Assembly (NCBI GenBank): GCA_963808815.1 | Contig: CAWEGI010000016.1 | Coordinates: 227,093 to 291,092 of the forward strand | Length of the DNA: 64,000 nt | DNA from: DATBLE01 sp963808815 | GTDB taxonomy: Bacteria > Actinomycetota > Thermoleophilia > Gaiellales > Gaiellaceae | Direction of reading: 5' to 3' | Shown: in pieces, positions 8,436-20,111 of the stretch | How the letters are laid out: each line of letters opens with the position of its first letter | How positions within the stretch are numbered: the first letter of the stretch is position 1 | Notes under the pieces: generated by a model | Seen by the model: only the letters and a program-made list of their open reading frames with translations | Database searches by the model: none | Told to the model about the DNA's origin: nothing | Made by a program: the position numbers and the translations under genes

Positions 8436-8965
8436 GCGTCGTCCACCGTACGTACGCGCGGTCCCTCTTCGAGGCCGCGAACGAGGCCGGGCGCTTGCCC
8501 GCCGTCCGCCGGGACCTAGCCGACTTCGTCGAGGCAGGCCGGCAGGTGCCCGAGCTCGACGAGCTGCTCCGCAACCCGCAGCTCGACGAGCGGGCGAAGG
8601 CCGCCGCCGTCGACGCCGTCGCCGGAGGGGGCGATCCGCTCGTCCTCAACCTCCTGCGCCTGCTCGTGGAGAAGGGCCGCGGGGGAGAGGTGGCGCAGGT
8701 CGCCGACGAGTTCGAGCGGATGGCCGCCGCCGAGGAGGGCGAGCTGTCCGTCGAATTGACCACCGCCTACGAGCTCTCCGACGAGGAGGCGCGTACGATC
8801 GTCGGCCAGATCGAACAGCGCTCCGGCCGGAAGGTCGAGGCCAGCCGGACCGTCGACCCCGACCTGATCGGCGGCGTGGTCCTCCAGGTCGGCTCGCGCC
8901 GGGTCGACGCCAGCATCCGCGGCCGGCTCGAGCAGCTCGGCCGAGACCTCCGTACCCGTGTCTGA
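8432..8965 (+). CDS. atpH: F1Fo ATP synthase subunit delta, probable CTG start
   Basis: Delta (OSCP) joins the top of F1 to the b stalk. In frame, the protein reads SVVHRTYARSLFEAANEAGR and then the helical N-domain, with the conserved VVLQVGSRRVDASIRGRLEQ at the C-terminus. HRTYARSLF is where delta subunits normally begin. No ATG, GTG or TTG precedes it in frame. The only candidate is CTG at 8432, overlapping the atpF stop as CTGA. The next conventional start, TTG 8495, would delete the first conserved helix (21 residues). Length from CTG is 177 residues, normal for the family. An error in the start codon is the alternative. Confidence 0.85.
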   Translation: MSVVHRTYARSLFEAANEAGRLPAVRRDLADFVEAGRQVPELDELLRNPQLDERAKAAAVDAVAGGGDPLVLNLLRLLVEKGRGGEVAQVADEFERMAAAEEGELSVELTTAYELSDEEARTIVGQIEQRSGRKVEASRTVDPDLIGGVVLQVGSRRVDASIRGRLEQLGRDLRTRV

Positions 8966-8983
8966 TACCGAAGGAGCCCTGAG

Positions 8984-10513
<1,530 letters not shown>

Positions 10514-10538
10514 CGGAAACGAGCGAGAGAAAAACGGC

Positions 10539-11432
10539 ATGGCCTCTGTCCAAGACCTGAAGCGGAGAATCAGGTCCATCCGCAACACGCGGAAGATCAC
10601 CAAAGCCATGGAGCTGGTCGCCTCCGCACGGCTCAGGCGGGCGCAGGCAAGGATCGAAGCGATGCGCCCCTACGCCGACCGGATGATGGAGCTGATGGTG
10701 GGCACGGCGCGCGCGAGCTCGTCCGTTCGCGGCCTGCCGCTGCTCCAGCGCCGGGACGAGGAGCGGGCGGTGGCGATCATGCCGTTGACCGGCGACCGCG
10801 GCCTGGCGGGTGCCTTCAACGCGCAGGTGCTGCGGCACGCTCTCGCACTCGAGCGGCAGCTCCGCGGCGAGGGGAAGCGCGTGCGCTGGCTCGTGTCCGG
10901 CCGCAAGGGCTCCTCCACGCTTCGCTTCCGCCGGTTCGAGGTCCTGCAGGCCTGGACGGGCTTCAGCGACCGGCCCGCCTACGTGGACGCACAGGCGATC
11001 GCCCATCGGATCTCCGAGCTCTACGTGGCCGAGGAGGTCGACCGGGTCGTGATCGTCTACAACCACTTCGTGTCGCCGCTCGTTCAGCAGGTGGTCGAGC
11101 AGGACGTCCTGCCGATCCCGGAGCAGATGCTCGAGGCGGGCCAGGACGAGGACCGGCACTCGGCCTTGCTCGGCGACTTCATCTACGAGCCGGAGCCCGA
11201 GCAGATTCTCGAGCGGCTGCTCCCGGTGTACATCGAGACCGAGCTCTACCGCGCGCTGCTCGAGTCGGCCGCCTCGGAGCAGGGCGCACGGATGACGGCG
11301 ATGCGCAATGCCTCGAAGAACGCCGGCGAGCTGATCGACAGCTTGACGCTGGCGATGAACCGTGCGAGGCAGGCGGAGATCACCCAGGAGATCCTGGAGG
11401 TCGTCGCAGGCGCGGATGCACTGACCGCGTAG
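10539..11432 (+). CDS. atpG: F1Fo ATP synthase subunit gamma
   Basis: The central rotor shaft, 297 residues. The N-terminal helix DLKRRIRSIRNTRKITKAME and the C-terminal helix NAGELIDSLTLAMNRARQAE with ITQEILEVVAGADAL are the two coiled-coil strands that enter the F1 hexamer. The central Rossmann-like part (MPLTGDRGLAGAFN near 87) is normal. In nearly all bacteria the next gene is atpD. Here the operon is interrupted and atpD lies 9.4 kb downstream. The 122 bases after the stop hold a promoter for the next gene and no obvious strong terminator. Confidence 0.96.
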   Translation: MASVQDLKRRIRSIRNTRKITKAMELVASARLRRAQARIEAMRPYADRMMELMVGTARASSSVRGLPLLQRRDEERAVAIMPLTGDRGLAGAFNAQVLRHALALERQLRGEGKRVRWLVSGRKGSSTLRFRRFEVLQAWTGFSDRPAYVDAQAIAHRISELYVAEEVDRVVIVYNHFVSPLVQQVVEQDVLPIPEQMLEAGQDEDRHSALLGDFIYEPEPEQILERLLPVYIETELYRALLESAASEQGARMTAMRNASKNAGELIDSLTLAMNRARQAEITQEILEVVAGADALTA

Positions 11433-11520
11433 AAGCTAGGTGGGAAGCCGGCGGCGGCAGGTTTCCGATTGCACGATCTCGCTAACTTTCTGGTCACCGG
11501 ACGGTCTCACTCCGGTAACG

Positions 11521-11549
11521 CGGGCGTGATGCCCGTTATGCTCTAGACC
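11521..11549 (+). promoter_or_regulatory. Candidate promoter and small inverted repeat before the peptide-transporter permease
   Basis: A TATGCT box (11537-11542) and an overlapping alternative TAGACC (11544-11549) lie 12 and 5 bases before the GTG at 11555. Directly upstream is a 5-bp inverted repeat, cgggc-gtgat-gcccg (11521-11535), which could be an operator. The box suggests that transcription of the inserted block restarts after atpG. Confidence 0.4.
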
Positions 11550-11554
11550 CGCCA

Positions 11555-12623
11555 GTGGCCACTACCGAACGCCCCGAGCTCGTCTCCTCCGGCGCAGGCC
11601 TCGCCTCGACCGTCGCCGCCGAGACGCACGGCGCGATCGGTACCGAAGGCGCGGTACGCGCACGTGGCTACTGGGAGGGCGTGTTCATACGATTCCGCCG
11701 CGACAAGTTCGCGATCGTCGGCGGGATCTACTGCGTCCTGCTGGTCCTGGTCGGGTTCATCGGCGCCCCGATCGCCGCGCACTTTCTCGGCCACGGGCCC
11801 AACGACCAGTTCGCCGGCGGGCTCGACCCGCAAGACGGTGCTCCCGGTCGGCCCGCTGTCGGAAGTGTCGACGCAGCCCTATCCAGGGGCGGTGGGCAAT
11901 TTCCAGCACACCTTCTTCGTCCTCGGCGCGGACGGCCAGCTCGGGCGCGACGAGTTCCTGCGCCTGCTGTACGGCACCCAGACCTCGCTCGAGGTCGCCG
12001 TCGGCGCGACGCTGCTGGCCATGGTGGTCGGCGTCCTGATGGGCGCCCTCGCCGGCTTCTACAGCGGCATGACCGACACGGTGATCAGCCGGATGACCGA
12101 GATCGTGATGGCCTTCCCTGTGCTGCTGTTCGTGATCGCTCTGGCGAGCACGGCGGGTGAGCGGCTCAACGGCGTCACTTTCGGGTTCCTCTCGCCCGGG
12201 GTCGTGACCCTCATCTTCGTTCTCGGCATCTTCGGATGGTTCTATCCAGCCCGAATCGTTCGAGCCCAGGTCCTGTCGTTACGCGAGAAGGAATTCGTCG
12301 AGGCGGCGCGGATGATCGGCACGAACGACTGGAAGATCATCCGGTCGCACATCCTGCCGCACCTGGTCGCCCCGATCATCGTCTACTCGACTCTGGTGAT
12401 CGCCACGAACATCCTGGCGGAGGCGGGTCTGTCGTTCCTCGGCCTCGGGATCCAGCAGCCGACAGCGAGCTGGGGCAACCTGCTGGCGACCGCGCCGGAC
12501 TACTACTTGACGCAGCCATGGCTGATGGTCTGGCCCGGCGTCGCAGTGCTGCTCGCGACGCTCGCATTCAACCTGCTCGGCGACGGCCTGCGCGACTCCT
12601 TCGACCCGCGGTCGTCCGGCTAG
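11555..12623 (+). CDS. Oligopeptide/dipeptide ABC transporter permease (DppC/OppC type), apparent frameshift near 11825
   Basis: The two reading frames make a protein of about 355 residues. The first part (GTG 11555 to about 11825) has a long N-terminal tail and a first helix, FAIVGGIYCVLLVLVGFIGA, after YWEGVFIRFRRDKF, as in OppC proteins. After one extra base it continues LYGTQTSLEVAVGATLLAMV, the EAA loop (EFVEAARMIGTNDWKIIRSH), LAEAGLSFLGLGIQ and FNLLGDGLRDSFDP, all hallmarks of the C-type permease. It lies between atpG and two exported proteins, and the partner B permease and ATPases are 4-7 kb downstream. Confidence 0.87.
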
Positions 12624-12631
12624 CGAACGCC

Positions 12632-13384
12632 GTGCTCGGGGGTCGGACTGCCGTCCTGTTGGTCGCGGCGGCCGCTGCCCTGTGTGCCTGGCCGGTCGCC
12701 GGAGCCGGCGCGGGGAGCGACGTCGCCAAGGCGCGCACGGTCCAGATCGTCTTCACCGGCAAGGGCGGCGGCCGCTACCTCGACCACACGCGCTGGCTGC
12801 ACGAGGTCACGCGCCAGTGCTACGCGAGCAGACTGGCGGACGAGACGCTCTCGGTGCGCTGGCGGATCGAATGGACGGCCCGGCTCGTTCCGGGCGCGAA
12901 AGGGTACGTCCTGCGGGCGCCCGCCCGCCGGAACGACGCGATCGCCGGCTCCGTCGACGGGACTGCCGTCCAGGACAACTGCGACTCGGCCGAGGAGGAG
13001 CCCGGGTGGGCCGGGACGTCGGTGTGCAAGAGCGACCTCGACCTGCACACCAACGGTGAGCTCTCGTTGAGGAGGGCGGTAGGAGGCGTGCGCCTCGAGC
13101 TGCGGGGCCCGAAGTACAAGAGCCCCGGCCACCCGTGCGAGCTCGACATACGGAACGACCAGCTGGTCACCTCGGTCGCACTCGAGACCACTGCACTCGC
13201 CCGGCTGGCGGCGGGTCGCGCGCTCACGATCCCGATCGGCACCCGTCACCCCGCCGCGGGCGTCGCGTACGTGCCGACCCGGAACTGCTCGCACTTCCCG
13301 CACCTCTACGACGGCGTCGAGTACCTCTACGACTGCGAAGACACCCTGATCTGGAACGGCGCCGTCACCATTCGCGCGCTCTAG
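12632..13384 (+). CDS. Secreted protein of unknown function
   Basis: From GTG 12632 the 250-residue product starts with a clear signal peptide (AVLLVAAAAALCAWPVAGAG). The mature part has about eight cysteines and tryptophans spread evenly (RQCYASR, DNCDSAEEEPGW, TSVCKSDLDL, RNCSHFPHLYDGVEYLYDCE), so it is probably a disulfide-bonded extracellular domain. I do not recognise the family. The start is chosen because it begins the signal peptide 8 bases after the permease stop; the frame is open further upstream but only as a shadow of the permease gene. Confidence 0.6.
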   Translation: MLGGRTAVLLVAAAAALCAWPVAGAGAGSDVAKARTVQIVFTGKGGGRYLDHTRWLHEVTRQCYASRLADETLSVRWRIEWTARLVPGAKGYVLRAPARRNDAIAGSVDGTAVQDNCDSAEEEPGWAGTSVCKSDLDLHTNGELSLRRAVGGVRLELRGPKYKSPGHPCELDIRNDQLVTSVALETTALARLAAGRALTIPIGTRHPAAGVAYVPTRNCSHFPHLYDGVEYLYDCEDTLIWNGAVTIRAL

Positions 13385-13725
13385 CGGCGCTCGCAGCGGC
13401 AGTGATGCTCGCCGGCTGCGGAGGCGGCCAATCACGATCGGAGGCCTGTTCCGCACGTGTTGTCGCGCCCGCCTCTCGGGCTGAGGCGGCCGGCGCACTC
13501 CAGCAAGCCATTGCGGCCGACCACGCGGCCCTCGACGTGCTCGACGCCGCCGATCCCCTGGCCGCCCGCTTCCGCGGGGCCAAGGCGAGGGCCGAGCAGG
13601 CGCTCCGTTCCTTTACGGGAGACCCGCTCCGCTCGCGGACGATGAGTCCGACCGCGACGATCCTGATGAGCGCGCAACGCGTGGTCGGCGAGACCCGGGC
13701 GCTGCGCCGGCAGCTCTGCTCCTAG
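13351..13725 (+). CDS. Small putative lipoprotein, start uncertain (CTG?)
   Basis: The frame contains a near-ideal lipoprotein signal: basic RRRHHSR, a hydrophobic stretch ALAALAAAVM and the lipobox LAGC, followed by about 100 mostly helical residues (ARAEQALRSFTGDPL and so on) ending in a cysteine. No ATG, GTG or TTG precedes the basic region in frame closer than the GTG at 13135. CTG 13351, overlapping the end of the previous gene by 34 bases, gives exactly the signal peptide. This would be the second CTG start in the window; a sequencing slip is the other explanation. Family not recognised. Confidence 0.5.
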   Translation: MERRRHHSRALAALAAAVMLAGCGGGQSRSEACSARVVAPASRAEAAGALQQAIAADHAALDVLDAADPLAARFRGAKARAEQALRSFTGDPLRSRTMSPTATILMSAQRVVGETRALRRQLCS

Positions 13726-13728
13726 CCG

Positions 13729-14553
13729 CTAGCTCCCGGTGCCGCAGTGCCGGTACTTGTTCAGGCAGTTGGCGACGAGGGTGGTCAGCGCGCGCTGGTC
13801 CCACGCGTTGATGAAGTCGGCGTGCCCCGAGTACTGGCCTCCGGAGGCGAGCTCGAGGCTGCCGCTCAGTGCCTTCGGGTAGCGGTAGACGAGCTGCAGC
13901 GCAGGCATCGCAACCGGATACCCCTTCGGGCAGCGCCCGTTCAGCGAGTACGCAGTGTTCTTCTGGTTGTCGTAGAGAAGGTTCTTGCCGTCCCAGCAGT
14001 CGGGGAAGTTCACGTGCTGGCTGAGCTGGCCGTCGACGCAGTTGGGGATGTTGGCGGACGGGGGGATGTTCACCAGATCGCCGCAGTCCCAGTAGGTGAC
14101 GTTGAGGCGCTGCGGCGCAGTCGCGTGCGAGTTCCCGGCGACGATCTGGAGGCCGGCCGGGAACGGGCGCAACGGCGTCCTCACGAGCCGCCGGTAGTAC
14201 GCGATCGCGGTCGTCGGCGTCGCCGCCTCCCCGGCGACGAAGAGGGTCGGCATCCAGTAGGCGGCCTTGTCGCCCGGCCGGCGGCAGGTGGTGCTCGCGG
14301 TGCGGAGCTGGGCCGGGGTCGAGAACGCGTTCGTCGAGTCGTTGCCCACGAACGTGTGGTCGTGCGAGAAGCCGGGCTGGCGCGGCAGCACGATCGGATC
14401 GTCCGGGCCGCGGTGGCTGAAGCTGCAGACGCTGATGAAGTTGACGCCGCGGAGCGGAGGCGAGGCACTCCGCGAGCCGCCGGCGGTCGCCGCGAGGACG
14501 GCCACCGACGCGACCGCGAACGCTGCCAGTCGGAGAGTCCGGACCCCGGTCAT
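13729..14553 (-). CDS. Secreted DUF1996-like protein
   Basis: The protein carries the DUF1996 pattern: CSFSHRGPDDPIVLPRQPG then HDHTFVGND, CRRPGDKAAYWMPTLF, RLNVTYWDCGD, HVNFPDCWDGKNL and CPKGYPVAMPAL. The many H, D and C residues suggest a metal-binding or disulfide-rich extracellular protein. The preferred ATG at 14553 begins a signal peptide (LRLAAFAVASVAVLAATAGG); a TTG at 14607 in frame would add 18 basic residues. It is antisense to the transport genes on both sides, and its promoter must overlap that of the solute-binding protein. DUF1996 function is not known to me. Confidence 0.8.
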   Translation of the reverse strand: MTGVRTLRLAAFAVASVAVLAATAGGSRSASPPLRGVNFISVCSFSHRGPDDPIVLPRQPGFSHDHTFVGNDSTNAFSTPAQLRTASTTCRRPGDKAAYWMPTLFVAGEAATPTTAIAYYRRLVRTPLRPFPAGLQIVAGNSHATAPQRLNVTYWDCGDLVNIPPSANIPNCVDGQLSQHVNFPDCWDGKNLLYDNQKNTAYSLNGRCPKGYPVAMPALQLVYRYPKALSGSLELASGGQYSGHADFINAWDQRALTTLVANCLNKYRHCGTGS

Positions 14554-14584
14554 CCGACCCAAGCGTAGCCGCCCACGGCCCCTC

Positions 14585-14614
14585 TTCACATTTTCGACAT
14601 ACGCCAACTAAACT
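14585..14614 (+). promoter_or_regulatory. Promoter for the peptide-binding protein gene
   Basis: TTCACA (14585-14590) and TAAACT (14609-14614), 18 bases apart, form a good housekeeping-type promoter. The transcript would have an 80-base leader with a ccggcc-gag-ggccgg hairpin and the ribosome-binding site GAAAGGAGA just before ATG 14701. The region is unusually AT-rich for this genome. Confidence 0.6.
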
Positions 14615-14700
14615 CCGCGCGGCTCGTCTTACGGGTCGAGGATGCGTCCACCATTGAGTCCGGCCGAGGGCCGGTCTCGTGCGTCATCGAAAGGAGATCG

Positions 14701-16370
14701 ATGCAGAAGAAAATCTGGCTTTCCGGCGCTATGACCGCGCTCGGAGCCGCGATGCTGGTCGCGGCCGCGTTTGCCGGTCCGGCGTCGAGCAAGTCGAACC
14801 AGCCGTCCGCCTCCGGGCAGAAAAAGGGCGGGACGATGAACGTCAACGCGTCGGGAACCGACGTCGATTACATCGACCCCTCGCTCGCGTACGGCACCCT
14901 TTCGTGGCAGATCCTGGATTCGGTCTGCACCAAGCTCATGTACTACCCCGACAAGCCCGATCCGGTCGGGGCCAAGCTCGCTCCCGACGGTGCTGTCGGC
15001 TTCCCGTCCGTCTCCAAGGACGGCAAGACGTACGTGTTCACCGTCAAGTCCGGCATCAAGTCGAACACGGGCGAAACGCTCACCGCTGCGAACTACGCCG
15101 CGGCGATCAACCGTGACCTGAACCCGAAGATGCAGTCGCCGTCCGTTCCGTTCATGACGGGCGCCAACGGCATCGTCGGTGCGCAGGCCGTCGCCGACGG
15201 CAAGGCAGCGAGCCGCCAGCGGCGTCGTCGCCAAGGGTCAGAAGCTGACCATCAGGCTGATGCAGCCGGACGGCTCGCTCCTGTCGAAACTGGCGATGAA
15301 CTTCTTCTGCCCGATCCCGAAGGGGACGCCGATCAACGCCGACGGGATCAACACGTTCGCGTCGTTCGGCCCGTACTACGTCGCCAGCCGCCAGGTCGGC
15401 CGGCAGCTGATCACGAAGACGAACCCGAACTACAAGGGCTCCCGCCCGCACAACATCAGCACGTTCGTGTTCACGATGAACACGAACCTCGACCAGAGCC
15501 TGCTGCAGGTGAAGTCGGGGCAGGCGGACTACGACGCCGGCGGTCTTCCGGCGACGGCAAACGCCGGCCTCGCGCAGCAGTACGGTGTCCACAAGGGCGG
15601 CCCCTACCGCTACTTCGTGAACGGCGGTCTGAACGTCGACTACATCGCGCTGAACACGACGCGGCCGGCGTTCTCGAACCTGAGCATGCGGAAGGCTGCG
15701 AACTACGCGGTCGACCGCCCGGCTCTCGTCCGGGTCCGCGGCTTCCTCGCGGGCAAGCGCTCGCAGCAGGTCCTGCCTCCGGGTATCGACGGCTACAAGC
15801 CGATCGTGACCTACCCGTACAAGGGGGCGAACTACCCCAAGGCGAAGACGCTCGCCTCCCAGGCGGGCGGCTGCAAGGACGTCACCCTGTACAGCGCCAC
15901 TACCGCGGTGGGCCAGAACCTGGCGCAGGTGTTCAAGTACAACCTGAGCCAGATCGGCTGCAACGTGAACGTGAAGCTGTTCCAGGGCTTCCAGATCTAC
16001 ATCGCCGCCGGCACGAAGGGTGAGCCGTTCGACGCGGTCTTCGCCGGCTGGTTCGCGGACTACGCGGATCCGTACGACTTCGTCGACATCCTGCTGAACG
16101 GTCAGAACATCCACGAGGCGAACAACAACAACCTCGCCTACTTCAACAACGCCGGCGTGGAGCGAGCAGATGAAGGCCGCGAACGCCCTGACCGGCGACA
16201 AGCGGGGTGCTGCCTACGCAGCGCTCGACAAGAACATCACCAACAACTACGCACCGTGGGCGGCGTACGAGAACCGCAACACGCGTGAGTTCATCTCGGC
16301 CCGCACCGGCGGCTACCTGTTCCAGGCAGCCCATGGCCAGGCCAACCTCAACACCTTCTTCCTCAAGTAA
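14701..16370 (+). CDS. Peptide ABC transporter substrate-binding protein (DppA/OppA type), two apparent frameshifts
   Basis: The extracytoplasmic binding protein of the transporter. Signal peptide at residues 1-26 (LSGAMTALGAAMLVAAAFAG). The mature start KKGGTMNVNASGTDVDYIDP is the SBP_bac_5 opening. The frame changes by one extra base near 15215 (resuming VVAKGQKLTIRLMQPDGSLL) and again near 16160 (resuming MKAANALTGDKRGAAYAALD), ending NTFFLK at 16370. Inside are the family segments RKAANYAVDRPALVRV and AGWFADYADPYDFVD. No lipobox cysteine is visible in the signal peptide, unlike many actinobacterial SBPs. A strong hairpin follows the stop. Confidence 0.85.
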
Positions 16371-16406
16371 GGAGAAGAGCAGAGGAACGTAGGACAGTTC
16401 GAAATG

Positions 16407-16438
16407 GGTGGGCGCCGGGTACAACCCCGGCGCCCACC
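16407..16438 (+). terminator. Strong stem-loop between binding protein and permease genes
   Basis: A perfect 13-bp stem (16407-16419 with 16426-16438, ggtgggcgccggg) and a 6-base loop. No T-run follows, so it is either a Rho-independent-like partial terminator of the GC-rich type or an mRNA 3'-protecting hairpin that keeps the binding-protein transcript in excess over the permease genes. Either role is common at this place in ABC operons. Confidence 0.7.
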
Positions 16439-16488
16439 TGGTTTACGAGTCAGACCCGAAAGGTGAATCGACAACCAGCTGACGAGAC

Positions 16489-17475
16489 GTGACGCGCTAC
16501 CTGATCAGACGACTTCTCTGGGCGGTGCTGCTGTTCTTCGCGGTCACCGTCGTCAGCTACATCCTCTTCTTCGTGATCCCGGCCGATCCCGCCCGGCAAT
16601 TCGCCGGCAAGGGAGCGACGGCGGCGACGATCGCGAAGGCCAGGCACTACCTCCACCTGGACGAGCCGATCTACCAGCAGTACGGCCGCTTCGTGTGGCG
16701 GCTCGTGTACCACCACGACCTGGGCCACTCCTACTACAACCGCGAGAGCGTCAACCACATCATCGCCGACGCCGCTCCGGTGACCGCGTCGCTCGTGATC
16801 GGCGGAGCGCTCTTCTGGATGCTGATCGCAATTCCGATCGGCGTCCTCTCGGCCCTGCGGCCACGGTCGCTGTTGGATCGAGGAGCGATGATGTTCGTCC
16901 TGATCGGGATCTCGGCGCACCCGGTGTGGATCGGCCTGATCTTCGCGTGGTTGTTCGGCTTCTACGCGCACGAACACGGATCGCCGATCTACTTCCCGAT
17001 ATCGAACTACGCCGACTTCTTCAACCCACCTCCGGGGCAGCCGGGAGGCCCGGTGCAATGGGCCTATCACCTGATCCTGCCCTGGACCACGTTCATGATC
17101 CTCTTCGCCGCCCTCTACGTGCGGATGATCCGGGCAAACGTGATGGAGACGCTCAACGAGGACTACGTTCGGACCGCACGTGCCAAGGGCGCCCCGGAGT
17201 CCGTGGTGCTGCGCTCGCACGTGCTGCGGAACGCGATGCTGCCGGTCGTGACCATGCTCGGCATGGACATCGGACTGGCCCTCGGAGGCGCCATCTTCAC
17301 CGAATCGGTCTACGGCTTACCGGGGCTCGGCCGCACCGCGGTCCAGGCGCTCCAGAACTACGACACGCCGACCATCATGGGCGTGATCGTCTTCGCGACG
17401 ATCGTGATCATCGTCTTCAACCTCATCGTCGACCTGCTCTACGCAGTGATCGACCCCCGGATCCGGCTGGCATAG
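16489..17475 (+). CDS. Oligopeptide/dipeptide ABC transporter permease (DppB/OppB type)
   Basis: A 328-residue, six-helix permease. MTRYLIRRLLWAVLLFFAVT followed by FFVIPADPARQFAGK is the classical OppB opening. The EAA loop is EDYVRTARAKGAPESVVLRS with HVLRNAMLPVVTMLG, and the C-terminal IFTESVYGLPGLGR is family-specific. GTG 16489 is chosen; the protein begins right at the first helix. It pairs with the C-type permease encoded before 12.6 kb, although two exported-protein genes and a DUF1996 gene now lie between them. Confidence 0.93.
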   Translation: MTRYLIRRLLWAVLLFFAVTVVSYILFFVIPADPARQFAGKGATAATIAKARHYLHLDEPIYQQYGRFVWRLVYHHDLGHSYYNRESVNHIIADAAPVTASLVIGGALFWMLIAIPIGVLSALRPRSLLDRGAMMFVLIGISAHPVWIGLIFAWLFGFYAHEHGSPIYFPISNYADFFNPPPGQPGGPVQWAYHLILPWTTFMILFAALYVRMIRANVMETLNEDYVRTARAKGAPESVVLRSHVLRNAMLPVVTMLGMDIGLALGGAIFTESVYGLPGLGRTAVQALQNYDTPTIMGVIVFATIVIIVFNLIVDLLYAVIDPRIRLA

Positions 17476-17505
17476 TTCCGGCCCGACTCCCCAACAACCC
17501 CGATC

Positions 17506-17556
17506 CGGTGTCATCCTTAACCGCGGTGTCATCCTCAACCCCGGTGTCGTCCGTAC
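17506..17556 (+). repeat. Three imperfect 17-bp direct repeats upstream of the first transporter ATPase gene
   Basis: Three units of the form (c/g)cggtgtc(a/g)tcc(t/g)(t/c)aac follow each other between the B-permease stop and the ATPase start. Units one and two differ at two or three positions; the third is more diverged. The block ends about 10 bases before ATG 17566. It could be a protein-binding array or a remnant of local duplication. Confidence 0.5.
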
Positions 17557-17565
17557 CCTGATCGC

Positions 17566-18587
<1,022 letters not shown>

Positions 18588-18591
<4 letters not shown>

Positions 18592-19706
18592 GCACGACCA
18601 AGCCCGAGCAGACGGCACCCGCCGTCGAGAAGGCTCCGCTCGAGCTGGCGGGCGACGAGCTCCTCGTCGTCGACGAGGTCAAGAAGCACTTCCCCGTCAC
18701 GCGCGGAATCATCTTCCAGAAGGAGATCGCCTCGGTGAAGGCGGTCGACGGTGTCAGCTTCACGATCAAGGAAGGCGAGACGCTCGGCATCGTCGGCGAG
18801 TCGGGCTGCGGGAAGTCGACGCTCGCCCGCTGCATCATGAAGCTGCTCGAGCCGTCGGGCGGCCGCATCGTCTTCGAGGGGCGCGACATCACGAACCTCT
18901 CGCGTGCCGAGATGCGCCCGGTCCGCCGCGAGATGATGATGATCTTCCAGGACCCGTACGCATCGCTGAACCCGCGCAAGCGCGTCGGCTTCATCATCGG
19001 CGAGCCGCTCCAGGTGCACGGCATCGGCACCGACTCGGAGATCAAGCGCCGGGTCCAGGAGCTGCTCGAGATCGTCGGCCTCAACCCGGAGCACTACAAC
19101 CGCTTCCCGCACGAGTTCTCCGGCGGCCAGCGGCAGCGGATCGGCGTCGCCCGCGCGCTCGCGATCAACCCGAAGCTGATCGTCTGCGACGAGCCGGTGT
19201 CCGCTCTCGACGTGTCGGTGCAGGCGCAGATCCTCAACCTGCTCAAGGACCTCCAGCGCGACTTCGGCCTCACCTACGTCTTCATCGCGCACGACCTCAA
19301 TGTCGTCCGCCACATCTCGGACCGCGTCATGGTGATGTACCTCGGCCACGCCGTCGAGATCGCCGACCGGGACGCCCTCTACGCCGAGCCGAAGCATCCC
19401 TACACGGGGGCCCTCATGTCCGCGGTGCCGCTCCCGGATCCCGACGTGGGCCGCGCCCGCAAGCCCGTCGTGCTCCAGGGCGACGTGCCGAGCCCGATCA
19501 ACCCGCCGTCCGCCTGCTGGTTCCACCCGCGCTGCCCGCGCTTCCACGCCGGGCATTGCGACGTCGAGACGCCGGAGCTCAGGCCCCTGGGCGCCGAGGG
19601 TCATGTCGCCGCCTGCCACTACCCGCTCGAGGGCTGGCCCCTGACGGAGGAGGAGTTCCGCGGCACCGGCTCCCAGCTTCCGCCGGCGGCCAACAGCGAC
19701 GAGTAG
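18588..19706 (+). CDS. Oligopeptide ABC transporter ATPase (DppF/OppF type)
   Basis: TTG 18588 overlaps the stop of the preceding ATPase and gives 372 residues. Walker A is GESGCGKST (70-78), preceded by the OppF-type VKKHFPVTRGIIFQKEIASV. The Q-loop is IFQDPYASLNPRKRV, signature FSGGQRQRIGVARAL, Walker B LIVCDEPVSALD and H-loop FIAHDLNVVRHIS. The C-terminal cysteine motif (CWFHPRCPRFHAGHCD) matches the D-type partner. The first 25 residues are an acidic and proline-rich tail. The two ATPases form the heterodimer that drives the two permeases. Confidence 0.95.
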
Positions 19707-19711
19707 TCCCC

Positions 19712-20065
19712 GTGTGGCTCGCGGCCGCACGCCGCTTCTTCACGCTCCTCGGCGTGCTCGTCGGCGCCGTCTTCCTGTGCGCGGTGTCGGTCGGGCTCCT
19801 CCTCGGCACGTCGCTGAACCGGTCGATCGCGGTCGCCTTCGAGGCGTTCGGCTGCCTGCTGCTCCTGTTCGCGTTCTTCGTCGGCAATCGAGGCCCGGTG
19901 CGGACCAAGGGCGAGGCGGCGCCGTTCATCGGCCCTCGGTTCCTGCGCTGGGCGACCCCGGAGGAGCATCAGTCGACGATCGCCGAGTCGGCGATCTTCC
20001 TCGTCCTCGGGATCGTCCTGATCGTCATCGGGCTCGCGATCGATTCGCGTTACCGATTGGTGTGA
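19712..20065 (+). CDS. Small integral membrane protein of unknown function
   Basis: A 117-residue protein from GTG 19712, six bases after the ATPase stop. Three hydrophobic helices are seen: about 10-32 (LLGVLVGAVFLCAVSVGLLL), 36-56 (AFEAFGCLLLLFAFFVGNRG) and 92-112 (AIFLVLGIVLIVIGLAID). The middle loop is charged (RFLRWATPEEHQSTIAES). The spacing suggests it belongs to the transporter transcript. I do not recognise the family. Confidence 0.65.
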   Translation: MWLAAARRFFTLLGVLVGAVFLCAVSVGLLLGTSLNRSIAVAFEAFGCLLLLFAFFVGNRGPVRTKGEAAPFIGPRFLRWATPEEHQSTIAESAIFLVLGIVLIVIGLAIDSRYRLV

Positions 20066-20111
20066 TCGCTTTCCCGGCTAACAACGGGTACGCCGGGACG
20101 TCGTAAGCGGT

